7,642 nucleotides of DNA from NCBI GenBank assembly GCA_023249395.1, contig JAHFCS010000089.1, positions 1 through 7,642 of the forward strand, in the 5' to 3' direction. The translations under genes were made by a program, and so were the position numbers. The stretch is from Gemmatimonadota bacterium (lineage in GTDB: Bacteria > Gemmatimonadota > Gemmatimonadetes > Gemmatimonadales > Gemmatimonadaceae). This document shows positions 1 through 7,357 of this stretch, in pieces. The first letter of the stretch is position 1, and each line of letters starts with the position of its first letter. The notes beneath the pieces were generated by a model that was given only the letters and a program-made list of their open reading frames with translations, searched no databases and was not told the DNA's origin.

Positions 1-332
1 CATACGACGTGATGAGCTCGAAGCACATCCGGGGCGACTTCAACGTCGCGTGGCCAACGGCGGAGATAGCTGTGATGGGCCCCAAAGGGGCGGTCGAGAT
101 TCTTTTTCGGAAGGACATCGCCGCAAGCGATGATCCGGCGAAGGCGACCGACGACAAGATCCAGGAGTACCGCGACAAGTTCGCGCATCCATACATCGCG
201 GCGGGCCGAGGATATCTCGACGACATCATCGATCCTCGCGACACGAGGCCAAGGCTGATCGAAGCGCTGTCAACGCTGCAGGGAAAGCGCGACAGGAATC
301 CGCCCAAGAAGCACGGCAACATTCCGCTGTAA
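1..332 (+). CDS. Acyl-CoA carboxylase carboxyltransferase subunit (PccB/AccD type), 3' end only
   Basis: This is the C-terminal part (about 109 codons, first full codon at position 3) of the subunit that moves the carboxyl group from carboxybiotin to an acyl-CoA in the cytoplasm. Seen: the fragment opens with YDVMSSKHIRGD, followed by WPTAEIAVMGPKGAVEI, both hallmark blocks of the C-terminal crotonase-like lobe of propionyl-/acetyl-CoA carboxylase beta chains. It ends with the usual GYLDDIIDPRDTRPRL block and a basic tail finishing HGNIPL. Family members are usually about 510-540 residues, so roughly four fifths lies upstream of the window. GTG at 9 and ATG at 12 fall inside the conserved block and are not starts. 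The biotin carboxylase follows after 30 nt, which fits one operon. Substrate (acetyl-, propionyl- or methylcrotonyl-CoA) cannot be decided from this fragment; the MSSKH block favours the propionyl/acetyl type. Confidence 0.93.
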   Translation, partial: YDVMSSKHIRGDFNVAWPTAEIAVMGPKGAVEILFRKDIAASDDPAKATDDKIQEYRDKFAHPYIAAGRGYLDDIIDPRDTRPRLIEALSTLQGKRDRNPPKKHGNIPL

Positions 333-362
333 GCGTCGCCATCGATCCATCTGATCGCATAA

Positions 363-1948
<1,586 letters not shown>

Positions 1949-1949
<1 letters not shown>

Positions 1950-3196
1950 TGGCGCAGATGGTCACAGTCGAGATCGAGTCCATCGCCGCCGGAGGAGACG
2001 GCGTCGGCCGCAGTAACGGGCTCGTGATCTTTGTCCCGCGCACCGCGCCGGGTGATCTTGTAACCGCGAGAATCGCGGGGAAGGGAAACTTCGCGCGAGG
2101 ATCGTTGAGGACAATCGCACGCCCGTCGCCGGATCGCATAGATCCGGCCTGCCCGCACTACACGCGCGACCGGTGCGGAGGATGCCAGATCCAGCATATC
2201 ACATACGAGGCGCAGCTCAGGGCTAAGCAGCGGATAATTCACGACGCGATACAGCGGATCGGAAAACGTGACATCGGCAACCCGGAAATCCGGCCAAGCC
2301 CCGAGGAGTGGCGGTATCGCACCAAGCTGACACTGGCGATGAAGCGAACGCCGGGCGGACAGTGGGTCGCAGGTCTGCACAAGTACGACGACCCGTCGCG
2401 GATTTTCGCGCTCAGCGACTGCCCGATCTCCGACCGGCGAGTCGTTGCAGCGTGGCGAGACATCCTCGCGTATTCCGCCTTGTTTCCGGGATCGCAGCCG
2501 TTACGGGGAAGCGTGCGAATCACCCCCGAAGGTCCGGTATTCACGCTGATCGGCGCAATGCGCTTCCCGCGCGCAGCCGAGCTTTTCGAGGCAGTGCCGA
2601 CACTGGCCGCGCTCTGGTGGGAGAACGATGAAGGCGCCCGCAAATTGCTTTACGACCGCCGCCCACGCCGCGGAGGACGAACACCAGCGGCATCGTTCTC
2701 CCAGGTCAATGAGGCGGTCGCCGCCACTCTGCGCGCGTACGTCATGAGTCTGGTCTCGAAGCGCGCGGCGCGAACGATTGTGGACGCCTACTCCGGTTCT
2801 GGGGACACCGCGGTCGCTCTCGCGCAGCTTGGCGCCAGCGTTACTGCGATCGAGCTCGACGCAGATGCGGCTGAGTGGTGCGCCGCCCGTCTGCCCGAGG
2901 GATCGAAGTCGATTCGTGCAAGAGTGGAGGACGCGCTACCGTCGGCGCTCCCCGCTGACGCCGTGATCCTGAATCCTCCTCGCGCCGGAGTGGACGCGCG
3001 CGTCGCCGAGATTCTCGAGCAGAGCTCTCCGTCTCCCGGGCTGGTGATTTACGTGAGCTGCAACCCGGCGACGCTGGCGCGCGACATCTCGCGACTTCCC
3101 GGATACCGAGTTGAGTCGCTCGTTGCTTTCGACATGTTCCCCCAGACCTCGCATGTCGAGACCGTGTGCGAGTTGGTCCCGGGCGACGCGGCGTGA
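1949..3196 (+). CDS. rlmD: RNA m5U methyltransferase, TrmA/RlmD family, with TRAM domain
   Basis: The product (415 residues) should methylate C5 of a specific uridine in 23S rRNA or tRNA using S-adenosylmethionine. Seen in order: a TRAM-like RNA-binding barrel (about 1-60, IESIAAGGDGVGR); cysteines C68, C76, C79 (in CGGC) and C158 (in LSDCP), the pattern that binds a [4Fe-4S] cluster in RlmD; FSQVN (250-254); the SAM loop DAYSGSGDT (279-287); NPPRAGVD (342-349); the catalytic nucleophile C371 in SCNPATLARD; and the general-base glutamate E404 in FPQTSHVE. The start at 1949 was chosen because the TRAM domain begins there, it overlaps the accC stop, and a GAGG lies 10 nt upstream; in-frame GTG 1889 and ATG 1913 would add an unconserved extension. 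Odd: the usual Asp of DPPR is Asn342. The exact target uridine is unknown, so the symbol is a family-level name. Confidence 0.85.
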
Positions 3197-3693
3197 AGTA
3201 CATCGTCGACCTGAATGGCGACCGTCACGAGGTGGAGCTCAACGGTCCTATGGCTAAGCTCGGAGAGCTCGAGATTCCGGTTCACCTCGCTCCGATCGAA
3301 GGCACTCCTATACGTCTCGTCACAATTGGCGACGAGGTACATCGAGTGGTAGTGCGACGCGCCGGCGGAAGGGGCTGCTACACTCTCTCGGTGGGTGGCC
3401 ATCGTTTCGAGGCTGAAGCACTCGATGAGCGCGCGCGCGCGATCCGCGACATTTCCGCCGCCGTTGCGAAACCATCGGGGCCAGCGCCGATAATCGCTCC
3501 CATGCCGGGTCTTGTCGTTCGGGTAAACGTGGCTGTGGGCGACGTGATCGCAGCTGGCCACGGAGCCGTCGTGATGGAAGCGATGAAGATGGAGAACGAG
3601 CTTCGGGCGACGGTGGGCGGACGGGTGAAGGCGGTGCACGCGGAAGTCGGCACCGCGGCGGAAAAAGGCACGATTCTGGTCGAGCTGGAGTAG
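3193..3693 (+). CDS. Biotin carboxyl carrier subunit of acyl-CoA carboxylase
   Basis: This 166-residue protein carries the biotin that shuttles carboxyl groups between the biotin carboxylase and carboxyltransferase encoded upstream. Seen: the C-terminal biotinyl/lipoyl domain begins at APMPG (102-106) and contains VMEAMKMENE, with the biotinylated lysine at K132, 34 residues from the end as usual. The N-terminal 85 residues are beta-rich (VDLNGDRHEVEL, YTLSVGGHRFEAEAL) and resemble the BT domain that links BC to BCCP in propionyl-CoA carboxylase alpha chains. The linker is short and not the long Ala/Pro linker of AccB. The start is GTG at 3193, overlapping the methyltransferase stop (GTGA), giving MKYIVDLNG; an earlier ATG at 3166 lies inside the upstream gene and adds no conserved residues. 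Accurate function needs a biotin ligase encoded elsewhere. Confidence 0.93.
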   Translation: MKYIVDLNGDRHEVELNGPMAKLGELEIPVHLAPIEGTPIRLVTIGDEVHRVVVRRAGGRGCYTLSVGGHRFEAEALDERARAIRDISAAVAKPSGPAPIIAPMPGLVVRVNVAVGDVIAAGHGAVVMEAMKMENELRATVGGRVKAVHAEVGTAAEKGTILVELE

Positions 3694-3721
3694 ACCGCGA
3701 CAACAAGGCAGGCCTCACTGC

Positions 3722-3749
3722 TTGCGGCGGACAACGGCTCCCGTAGCTT
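3722..3749 (+). promoter_or_regulatory. Possible sigma-70-type promoter for the secreted-protein gene
   Basis: TTGCGG (3722-3727) and TAGCTT (3744-3749) are separated by 16 nt and lie about 80-105 nt upstream of the start at 3827. Each hexamer matches consensus at only four positions, so this is a tentative call. The 133-nt gap after the carboxylase operon and the different function of the gene make a separate promoter likely. Confidence 0.33.
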
Positions 3750-3826
3750 ATCGCCGCTGGCTTGGCGCCGGGCCCGATCCCCGCACGCCTCCACCCGCCA
3801 GTCGAAAGGGAACAACGAGGGCCTCT

Positions 3827-4645
3827 ATGAAGCGAATTCTCATCTGCAGTGCACTCGCATTTGTCGTCGCCGCACCGATTGTTTCGCAAGCCCAGATGGG
3901 GCCCGGCGGACCGCAGGACCCACCCAAGGTTCTCACCATCTTTCGCGAGATGGTCAAGCCTGGCAGGGGGCCCGCCCACGCCGAATGGGAGAAGGGCTGG
4001 CCCGCTGCGTACAAGAAGGCGAACTATCCGACGCCGTACCTGGGCATGACCTCGATGTCGGGACCAAATGAGGCGTGGTACCTCGTCGGCTATGAGTCGT
4101 GGGACGCGATGCAAAAAGACAACGAGAGAGCCGACGCCAACGCCACGCTGACAGCCGCGCTTCACAAGCTGAGCGCCGGCGACGGCGAATACCTTTCGGA
4201 TACAAGAGCCGTGATCGCGGAATACGTTCCCGACCTCAGCTATCGTCCCAAGTTGGACCTTTCGAAGGCGCGCTATATGGACGTCAGCACGTTCAGGATG
4301 CGTCCGGGACACGACGCCGATTTCGGAAAGGTCGCGGCGATGTTCGTGGATGCGTACACCAAGGCGAACATCGATGCTCCATGGGCAGTTTATCGGGTCG
4401 TGACCGGAATGCCGGGATCGACCTACCTCGTGATGACCCCGATGCGATCGCTCGCGATGATGGACAGGGGAGCCGCAGACTTCAAGGCGTGGTCGGAGAA
4501 GATGGGTCCAGAGGGAATGGCAGCGATGAACAAGATGGTCAGCGACGGCACCGCATTTGCCGACGACCAGATCTTCAGCTTCAGTCCGGGGATGAGCTAT
4601 GTCTCCGCAGCATTCAAGGCGGGAGATCCCTCGTTCTGGAAGTAG
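3827..4645 (+). CDS. Exported protein with two divergent tandem alpha+beta (NIPSNAP/dimeric-barrel-like) modules
   Basis: I do not recognise a named function. The 272-residue product begins with a clear Sec signal peptide: MKR, a hydrophobic run to about residue 19, and a likely cleavage at SQA|Q (after 22). No lipobox or other membrane segment is seen, so it is probably periplasmic or secreted. The mature part holds two similar modules, about residues 34-140 and 148-255. Shared marks recur at a constant offset of 115 residues: PG at 45 and 160, AYKKAN at 61 and AYTKAN at 176, YLV at 85 and 200. This layout, with strands around an A-Y-x-K helix, suggests a fused pair of ferredoxin-like dimeric-barrel domains, as in NIPSNAP or monooxygenase-like families (inference). 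ATG at 3827 was chosen for the signal peptide and the GAGG at 3817-3820, 6 nt upstream; the in-frame ORF extends 5' to 3722 but that part looks non-coding. The gene seems monocistronic. Confidence 0.85.
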   Translation: MKRILICSALAFVVAAPIVSQAQMGPGGPQDPPKVLTIFREMVKPGRGPAHAEWEKGWPAAYKKANYPTPYLGMTSMSGPNEAWYLVGYESWDAMQKDNERADANATLTAALHKLSAGDGEYLSDTRAVIAEYVPDLSYRPKLDLSKARYMDVSTFRMRPGHDADFGKVAAMFVDAYTKANIDAPWAVYRVVTGMPGSTYLVMTPMRSLAMMDRGAADFKAWSEKMGPEGMAAMNKMVSDGTAFADDQIFSFSPGMSYVSAAFKAGDPSFWK

Positions 4646-4657
4646 CTCAACGAAGGA

Positions 4658-4683
4658 GCGCGCGGGAGAATCCTCCCGCGCGC
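4658..4683 (+). terminator. Strong hairpin after the secreted-protein gene, probable terminator
   Basis: A perfect 11-bp inverted repeat, GCGCGCGGGAG (4658-4668) and CTCCCGCGCGC (4673-4683), encloses a 4-nt AATC loop 12 nt after the stop codon. A TTTT run follows at 4692-4695, eight nt beyond the stem, which is farther than in a classical intrinsic terminator. It also marks the boundary with the translation operon promoter, which starts about 27 nt later. Confidence 0.72.
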
Positions 4684-4689
4684 GTTCAG

Positions 4690-4758
4690 GGTTTTGCGCA
4701 CCTCTCCGGTTGACTTAAGTCGCTGCGACCACGTAAGTTTATAGGCTGTCGCAAAACC
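4690..4758. repeat. Inverted repeat flanking the rplM promoter
   Basis: GGTTTTGCG at 4690-4698 is the exact reverse complement of CGCAAAACC at 4750-4758, with 51 nt between the arms. A second, shorter inverted repeat, TGCGAC (4724-4729) and GTCGCA (4748-4753), lies inside it and flanks the -10 box. Function is unknown: an operator, a cruciform, or chance in a promoter region are all possible. Confidence 0.45.
4710..4739 (+). promoter_or_regulatory. Promoter of the rplM-rpsI-rpsB operon
   Basis: TTGACT (4710-4715) and TAAGTT (4734-4739) are spaced by 18 nt, a good sigma-70-type match, five of six for the -35. Transcription would begin near 4746, giving a leader of about 90 nt before rplM. The -35 overlaps a perfect 10-bp palindrome GACTTAAGTC (4712-4721), and the whole promoter lies between arms of a 9-bp inverted repeat (4690-4698 and 4750-4758), which may be regulatory. 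Confidence 0.65.
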
Positions 4759-4805
4759 ACTTTACAAGCCTGGAAACGCCGCCGCCCTCACCTTCGATGC
4801 GCAGG

Positions 4806-4821
4806 GTGCGGCTCTACGCAC
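4806..4821 (+). promoter_or_regulatory. Small leader hairpin upstream of rplM
   Basis: GTGCG (4806-4810) pairs with CGCAC (4817-4821) around a GCTCTA loop, ending 16 nt before the rplM start. The mRNA between this stem and the ATG has no clear Shine-Dalgarno. In E. coli L13 represses its own operon, so a structured leader here could be an autoregulatory site; this is inference, and I do not recognise a known L13-leader class. Confidence 0.3.
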
Positions 4822-4837
4822 GGTCAGAATCGCCAAC

Positions 4838-5290
4838 ATGAAGACATACAGCGCCACGCCAACTGATATCGAGCACCAGTGGTTCGTCGTCGACGCCGAT
4901 GGCATGGTGCTCGGCCGACTTGCCGCCGAGGTCGCCAAGATCATCCGTGGCAAGCACAAGCCGATGTACACGCCGCATATGGACACCGGTGACAACGTCA
5001 TCGTTATCAACGCGTCGAAGGTGAAGGTCACCGGCCGGAAGGCGGAGCAGAAGCGCTACTTCCATCACACCGGCTACATGGGACACGAGCGCTTCACGCC
5101 GTTCGCGTCGATGCTCGAGAAGCACCCGGAGCGGATCATCGAAAAGGCGGTATACGGTATGCTGCCCAAGACCGCGCTCGGACGGCAGTCGCTTCGCCGC
5201 AAACTCCGTGTGTTCGCCAATGCCAATCATTCGCACGCGGCACAGCAGCCGAAGGTCCTGGACCTCAACAAGAAGAGTGAGAAGAAGTAA
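4838..5290 (+). CDS. rplM: 50S ribosomal protein L13
   Basis: L13 is an early-assembling protein of the large subunit that binds 23S rRNA. The 150 residues are close to the usual 142-148. Seen: WFVVDADGMVLGRLAAEVAKIIRGKHK (about 15-41), DTGDNVIVINASKVKVTGRK (49-68), HHTGYMG and the signature AVYGMLPKTALGRQ near 104-117. The C-terminal tail is basic (NKKSEKK). The ATG at 4838 gives the expected MKTYSAT N-terminus; only a weak purine stretch precedes it. Its TAA overlaps the rpsI ATG (TAATG), so S9 is translationally coupled, matching the paired synthesis of these two proteins in most bacteria. It is the first gene after the operon promoter. Confidence 0.98.
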   Translation: MKTYSATPTDIEHQWFVVDADGMVLGRLAAEVAKIIRGKHKPMYTPHMDTGDNVIVINASKVKVTGRKAEQKRYFHHTGYMGHERFTPFASMLEKHPERIIEKAVYGMLPKTALGRQSLRRKLRVFANANHSHAAQQPKVLDLNKKSEKK

Positions 5291-5685
5291 TGGCTGAGAG
5301 CACCACCACGCACACCATCGGCCGGCGCAAGGAAGCGCGCTGCCGCCTGTATCTCAAGCCCGGCTCCGGCAAGTGGCAGGTCAACGGGCGGACGCTCGGT
5401 GACTACTTTCCGCGCTCGGCGCACGTGGCGGCGATCCAGCAGCCCTTCACAGCGACTGATTCGCTCGGCCGCTTCGATATCATCGCCAAGGTTGAAGGCG
5501 GCGGCCTCACCGGCCAGGCCGGCGCGCTCCGTCTCGCCGTCGCCCGCGCGCTCGTGAAGATCGACGAATCGCACCGCCGCAAGCTTCGCGACCTCGGCCT
5601 CCTCACGCGCGATGCACGCGCTGTCGAGCGCAAGAAGCCCGGCCGTCCGAAAGCACGCAAGAAATTCCAGTTCTCCAAGCGTTAA
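5290..5685 (+). CDS. rpsI: 30S ribosomal protein S9
   Basis: S9 sits in the head of the small subunit and its C-terminal tail reaches toward the P-site tRNA. The 131-residue product matches the family length. Seen: GRRKEARCRLYLKPGSGKWQVNGR near the N-terminus, GGGLTGQAGALRLAVARAL (about 76-94), LLTRDARAVERKKPGRPKAR and the nearly invariant ending KKFQFSKR, whose last Arg contacts P-site tRNA in known structures. The start overlaps the rplM stop. The RRKEARCR segment varies slightly from the more common SVARV form, with no sign of damage. rpsB follows after 16 nt. Confidence 0.98.
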   Translation: MAESTTTHTIGRRKEARCRLYLKPGSGKWQVNGRTLGDYFPRSAHVAAIQQPFTATDSLGRFDIIAKVEGGGLTGQAGALRLAVARALVKIDESHRRKLRDLGLLTRDARAVERKKPGRPKARKKFQFSKR

Positions 5686-5701
5686 AGGAAACCTTCACTG
5701 A

Positions 5702-6637
5702 ATGACTGAGCCCAACCTCGATCAGCTCCTCGCAGCCGGAGTTCATTTCGGCCACCAGACCCGCCGCTGGAATCCGAAGATGCGCCGTTTCATCTTCGCC
5801 GAGCGGAACGGGATTCACATCATCGATCTCCAGAAGACGCTGCGGCAGATGGAGCTGGCGACGAAGCTCGCGCGCGACGTAATCCTTCGCGGCGATGCCG
5901 TTCTGTTCGTTTGCACCAAGCGCCAGCTCGTCAACATCGTCAAGGAAGAAGCGGAGCGTTGTGGCGCGATGTTCGTCACCGAGCGCTGGCTCGGCGGACT
6001 TCTTACCAACTTTCAGACGGTGAAGAAGCAGGTCCGCCGCCTCAAGGAGCTCGAGGCCGGCAGCGAGTCGGGCGGTGACTTCGAGAACTACACAAAGAAG
6101 GAACAGCTGATGATGGCCCGTCAGCGCGACAAGCTCTCGAAGAACCTCTCGGGCATCAAGAATCTGACGCGGCTCCCCGGGCTGATGTTCGTCGTGGATT
6201 CGAAGAAGGAACGGATCGCGGTCAGCGAAGGCAACAAGCTCGGCATCCCGATCATCGCGCTGGTGGATACGAACGCGGATCCCGATCTCATCACGGTACC
6301 CATCGCCGGCAACGACGATGCGATCAAGTCGGTCGAGCTGGTGACGCATGCCATCGCCGATGCAATCGTCGAGGCGAGGCGCGAGGCGCCGGTTCGCGAG
6401 GAGTCCGAGGAGGCCGAGTCGTACACCTACAGCTCCGACCGTGGCGCCGAGCCAGAAGGCGAAGGCGACCGCAAGAAGAAACGGCGTCCGCGGCGCCGGC
6501 GGGCGAAGCCGGAGGCGATTGCCGCTCGCCTGAAGACGGGCGGAGAAGCGGAGTCGGGCGGGCCGGAGCCGGCTGATGACGGCGGCAGTGACGGATCGGG
6601 CGAGGCGGTGGCTAACGCGGAACCCGCCGAGGGTTAA
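5702..6637 (+). CDS. rpsB: 30S ribosomal protein S2 with long charged C-terminal extension
   Basis: S2 assembles late on the 30S subunit, near the S1 docking site and the anti-Shine-Dalgarno region. The 311-residue product has a normal core: LLAAGVHFGHQTRRWNPKM near the start, IHIIDLQKTL, ERWLGGLLTNF, a coiled-coil region from about 107 to 155, LPGLMFVVDSKKE, and GIPIIALVDTNADPD followed by IPIAGNDDAIKS-like sequence (here VPIAGNDDAIKS). The core ends near residue 228, whereas E. coli S2 is 241 residues. The rest is low-complexity: an acidic stretch (EESEEAES), a basic cluster RKKKRRPRRRRAK (257-269), then a Gly/Ser/Glu-rich acidic end. The tail is probably disordered. AAAGGA at 5684-5689 is the ribosome site, 12 nt before the ATG and overlapping the rpsI stop. 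A hairpin series follows the stop. Confidence 0.97.
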   Translation: MTEPNLDQLLAAGVHFGHQTRRWNPKMRRFIFAERNGIHIIDLQKTLRQMELATKLARDVILRGDAVLFVCTKRQLVNIVKEEAERCGAMFVTERWLGGLLTNFQTVKKQVRRLKELEAGSESGGDFENYTKKEQLMMARQRDKLSKNLSGIKNLTRLPGLMFVVDSKKERIAVSEGNKLGIPIIALVDTNADPDLITVPIAGNDDAIKSVELVTHAIADAIVEARREAPVREESEEAESYTYSSDRGAEPEGEGDRKKKRRPRRRRAKPEAIAARLKTGGEAESGGPEPADDGGSDGSGEAVANAEPAEG

Positions 6638-6643
6638 GTTCAA

Positions 6644-6659
6644 CCTGCCTGCGGGCAGG
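6644..6659 (+). other. Hairpin 1 in the rpsB-tsf spacer
   Basis: CCTGCC (6644-6649) pairs with GGCAGG (6654-6659) around TGCG, seven nt after the rpsB stop. It is the first of three hairpins in this 119-nt spacer and abuts the next one. It could shield the rpsB 3' end or be part of a tandem attenuator. Confidence 0.45.
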
Positions 6660-6694
6660 AACCCGCCGCCGGCCATGCTGCCGGCGGCGTTCTT
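6659..6694 (+). terminator. Terminator-like hairpin 2 between rpsB and tsf (probable attenuator)
   Basis: CGCCGCCGGC (6664-6673) pairs perfectly with GCCGGCGGCG (6680-6689) around CATGCT, and GAA (6659-6661) can pair with TTC (6690-6692) past a two-base bulge. The 3' side runs into TTCTT. This looks like an intrinsic terminator, though the U-tract is short. Since tsf lacks a clear promoter of its own, partial read-through is the likely arrangement, as with the intercistronic terminator known between rpsB and tsf in E. coli. Confidence 0.6.
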
Positions 6695-6708
6695 GCAAAC
6701 TGACATAG

Positions 6709-6729
6709 CGGGTGGCGACGCGCCGCCCG
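6709..6729 (+). other. Hairpin 3, just upstream of the tsf ribosome site
   Basis: CGGGTGGCG (6709-6717) pairs with CGCCGCCCG (6721-6729) with one U-G wobble and a 3-nt ACG loop. It ends 11 nt before the tsf Shine-Dalgarno. It may be an mRNA-stabilising 5' structure after processing or a translational control element; neither is shown by sequence alone. Confidence 0.42.
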
Positions 6730-6740
6730 GGTACGCTTAA

Positions 6741-6748
6741 AGGAAGGG
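6741..6748 (+). promoter_or_regulatory. Ribosome binding site of tsf, decides the GTG start
   Basis: AGGAAGGG lies 8 nt before GTG at 6757. The next in-frame ATG (6808) falls within the conserved GAGMM block and is too late, so the GTG is the start. Confidence 0.8.
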
Positions 6749-6756
6749 ACTGAAAA

Positions 6757-7350
6757 GTGTTCACGGCAAAGGATGTACAGACGCTGCGCCAGCGCACCGG
6801 CGCGGGAATGATGGAGTGCAAGAAAGCGCTGCAGGAGAACAACGGCGACATGGACAAGTCCGCCGAGTACCTGCGGGCAAAGGGAATTGCGAAGGCGGGA
6901 CAGCGGGCAGGAAAGCAGACCAGCGAAGGGCTGATCGCGAGCTACATCCATCACAATGGAAAGGTGGGAGTGATGGTCGAGATCAACTGCGAGACCGACT
7001 TCGTCGCCCGCACCGACGACTTCAAGACGCTCGCGCGCGAGATCGCGCTGCACATCGCGAGCGCGGCGCCAATGGCCGTCGATCGCGACGGGATTCCCGA
7101 GGACAAGGTGGCCGTGGAGCGCCGGGTCGCCGAAGAGCAGGCCAAGGCGAGCGGCAAACCGGAGGCGATCATGAAGCGGATGGTCGAGGGAAAGGTTGAG
7201 GCCTACTACAAGGACAACACCCTCATGAATCAGCCGTGGATTCGCGAGCCGAAGAAGACCGTCGGCGACCTGGTGAAGGAAGCGTCGGCGAAGGTGGGCG
7301 AGAACATCCAGGTCCGCAGATTCGTGCGCTATCAGATGGGCGAGGAGTAG
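6757..7350 (+). CDS. tsf: Elongation factor Ts, short form
   Basis: EF-Ts is the nucleotide exchange factor that removes GDP from EF-Tu. Seen: the N-terminal UBA-like domain with VQTLRQRTGAGMMECKKAL (7-25) and the key TDFV motif (80-83, in NCETDFVAR), whose Asp and Phe wedge into the EF-Tu nucleotide site. The end has the QPWIREPKKTVGDLV and GENIQVRRFVRY blocks. At 197 residues it is much shorter than the E. coli protein (283) and close to the single-core form of Thermus (about 196), which in Thermus acts as a dimer; I infer the same here. The start is GTG with a good ribosome site. A separate promoter is not apparent, so expression probably depends on read-through from rpsB across three hairpins. 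Confidence 0.97.
   Translation: MFTAKDVQTLRQRTGAGMMECKKALQENNGDMDKSAEYLRAKGIAKAGQRAGKQTSEGLIASYIHHNGKVGVMVEINCETDFVARTDDFKTLAREIALHIASAAPMAVDRDGIPEDKVAVERRVAEEQAKASGKPEAIMKRMVEGKVEAYYKDNTLMNQPWIREPKKTVGDLVKEASAKVGENIQVRRFVRYQMGEE
7343..7347 (+). promoter_or_regulatory. Ribosome binding site of pyrH, decides the GTG start
   Basis: AGGAG inside the last codons of tsf lies 10 nt before GTG at 7358. This favours that start over the in-frame GTGs at 7367 and 7382 and the ATG at 7385, all closer to the conserved kinase block. Confidence 0.7.
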
Positions 7351-7357
7351 CAGCCTC

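Noticed and set aside
3429..3439. GC dinucleotide run in the biotin carrier gene
   Set aside because: Only about five and a half units, in frame as Arg/Ala codons of a linker in a GC-rich genome; no reason to treat it as a functional repeat.
3704..3724. Hairpin after the biotin carrier gene as a terminator
   Set aside because: CAAGGCAG can pair with CTGCTTG only with a bulged G, and no T-run follows; it also overlaps the proposed -35. Too weak to call, so no terminator for the carboxylase operon is annotated.
3320..4312. Minus-strand open frame of 330 codons across the biotin carrier and secreted-protein genes
   Set aside because: It spans two oppositely oriented, well supported genes and an intergenic region, and its sequence is Arg/Pro/Ser-rich low complexity, as expected of a shadow frame.
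4099..4713. Plus-strand open frame of 204 codons overlapping the secreted-protein gene in another frame
   Set aside because: It is Arg/Gly/Gln-rich without any motif and runs through the terminator hairpin. The overlapping frame has a signal peptide and internal repeats.
5603..6706. Long open frame (367 codons) on the minus strand opposite rpsB
   Set aside because: It lies antisense to an unmistakable S2 gene, has Arg/Leu-rich composition typical of a mirrored GC-rich frame, and shows no recognisable domain or ribosome site.
6700..6737. Candidate tsf promoter CTGACA ... TACGCT
   Set aside because: The -35-like CTGACA is 26 nt from the only -10-like sequence, far outside normal spacing, and hairpin 3 lies between them.
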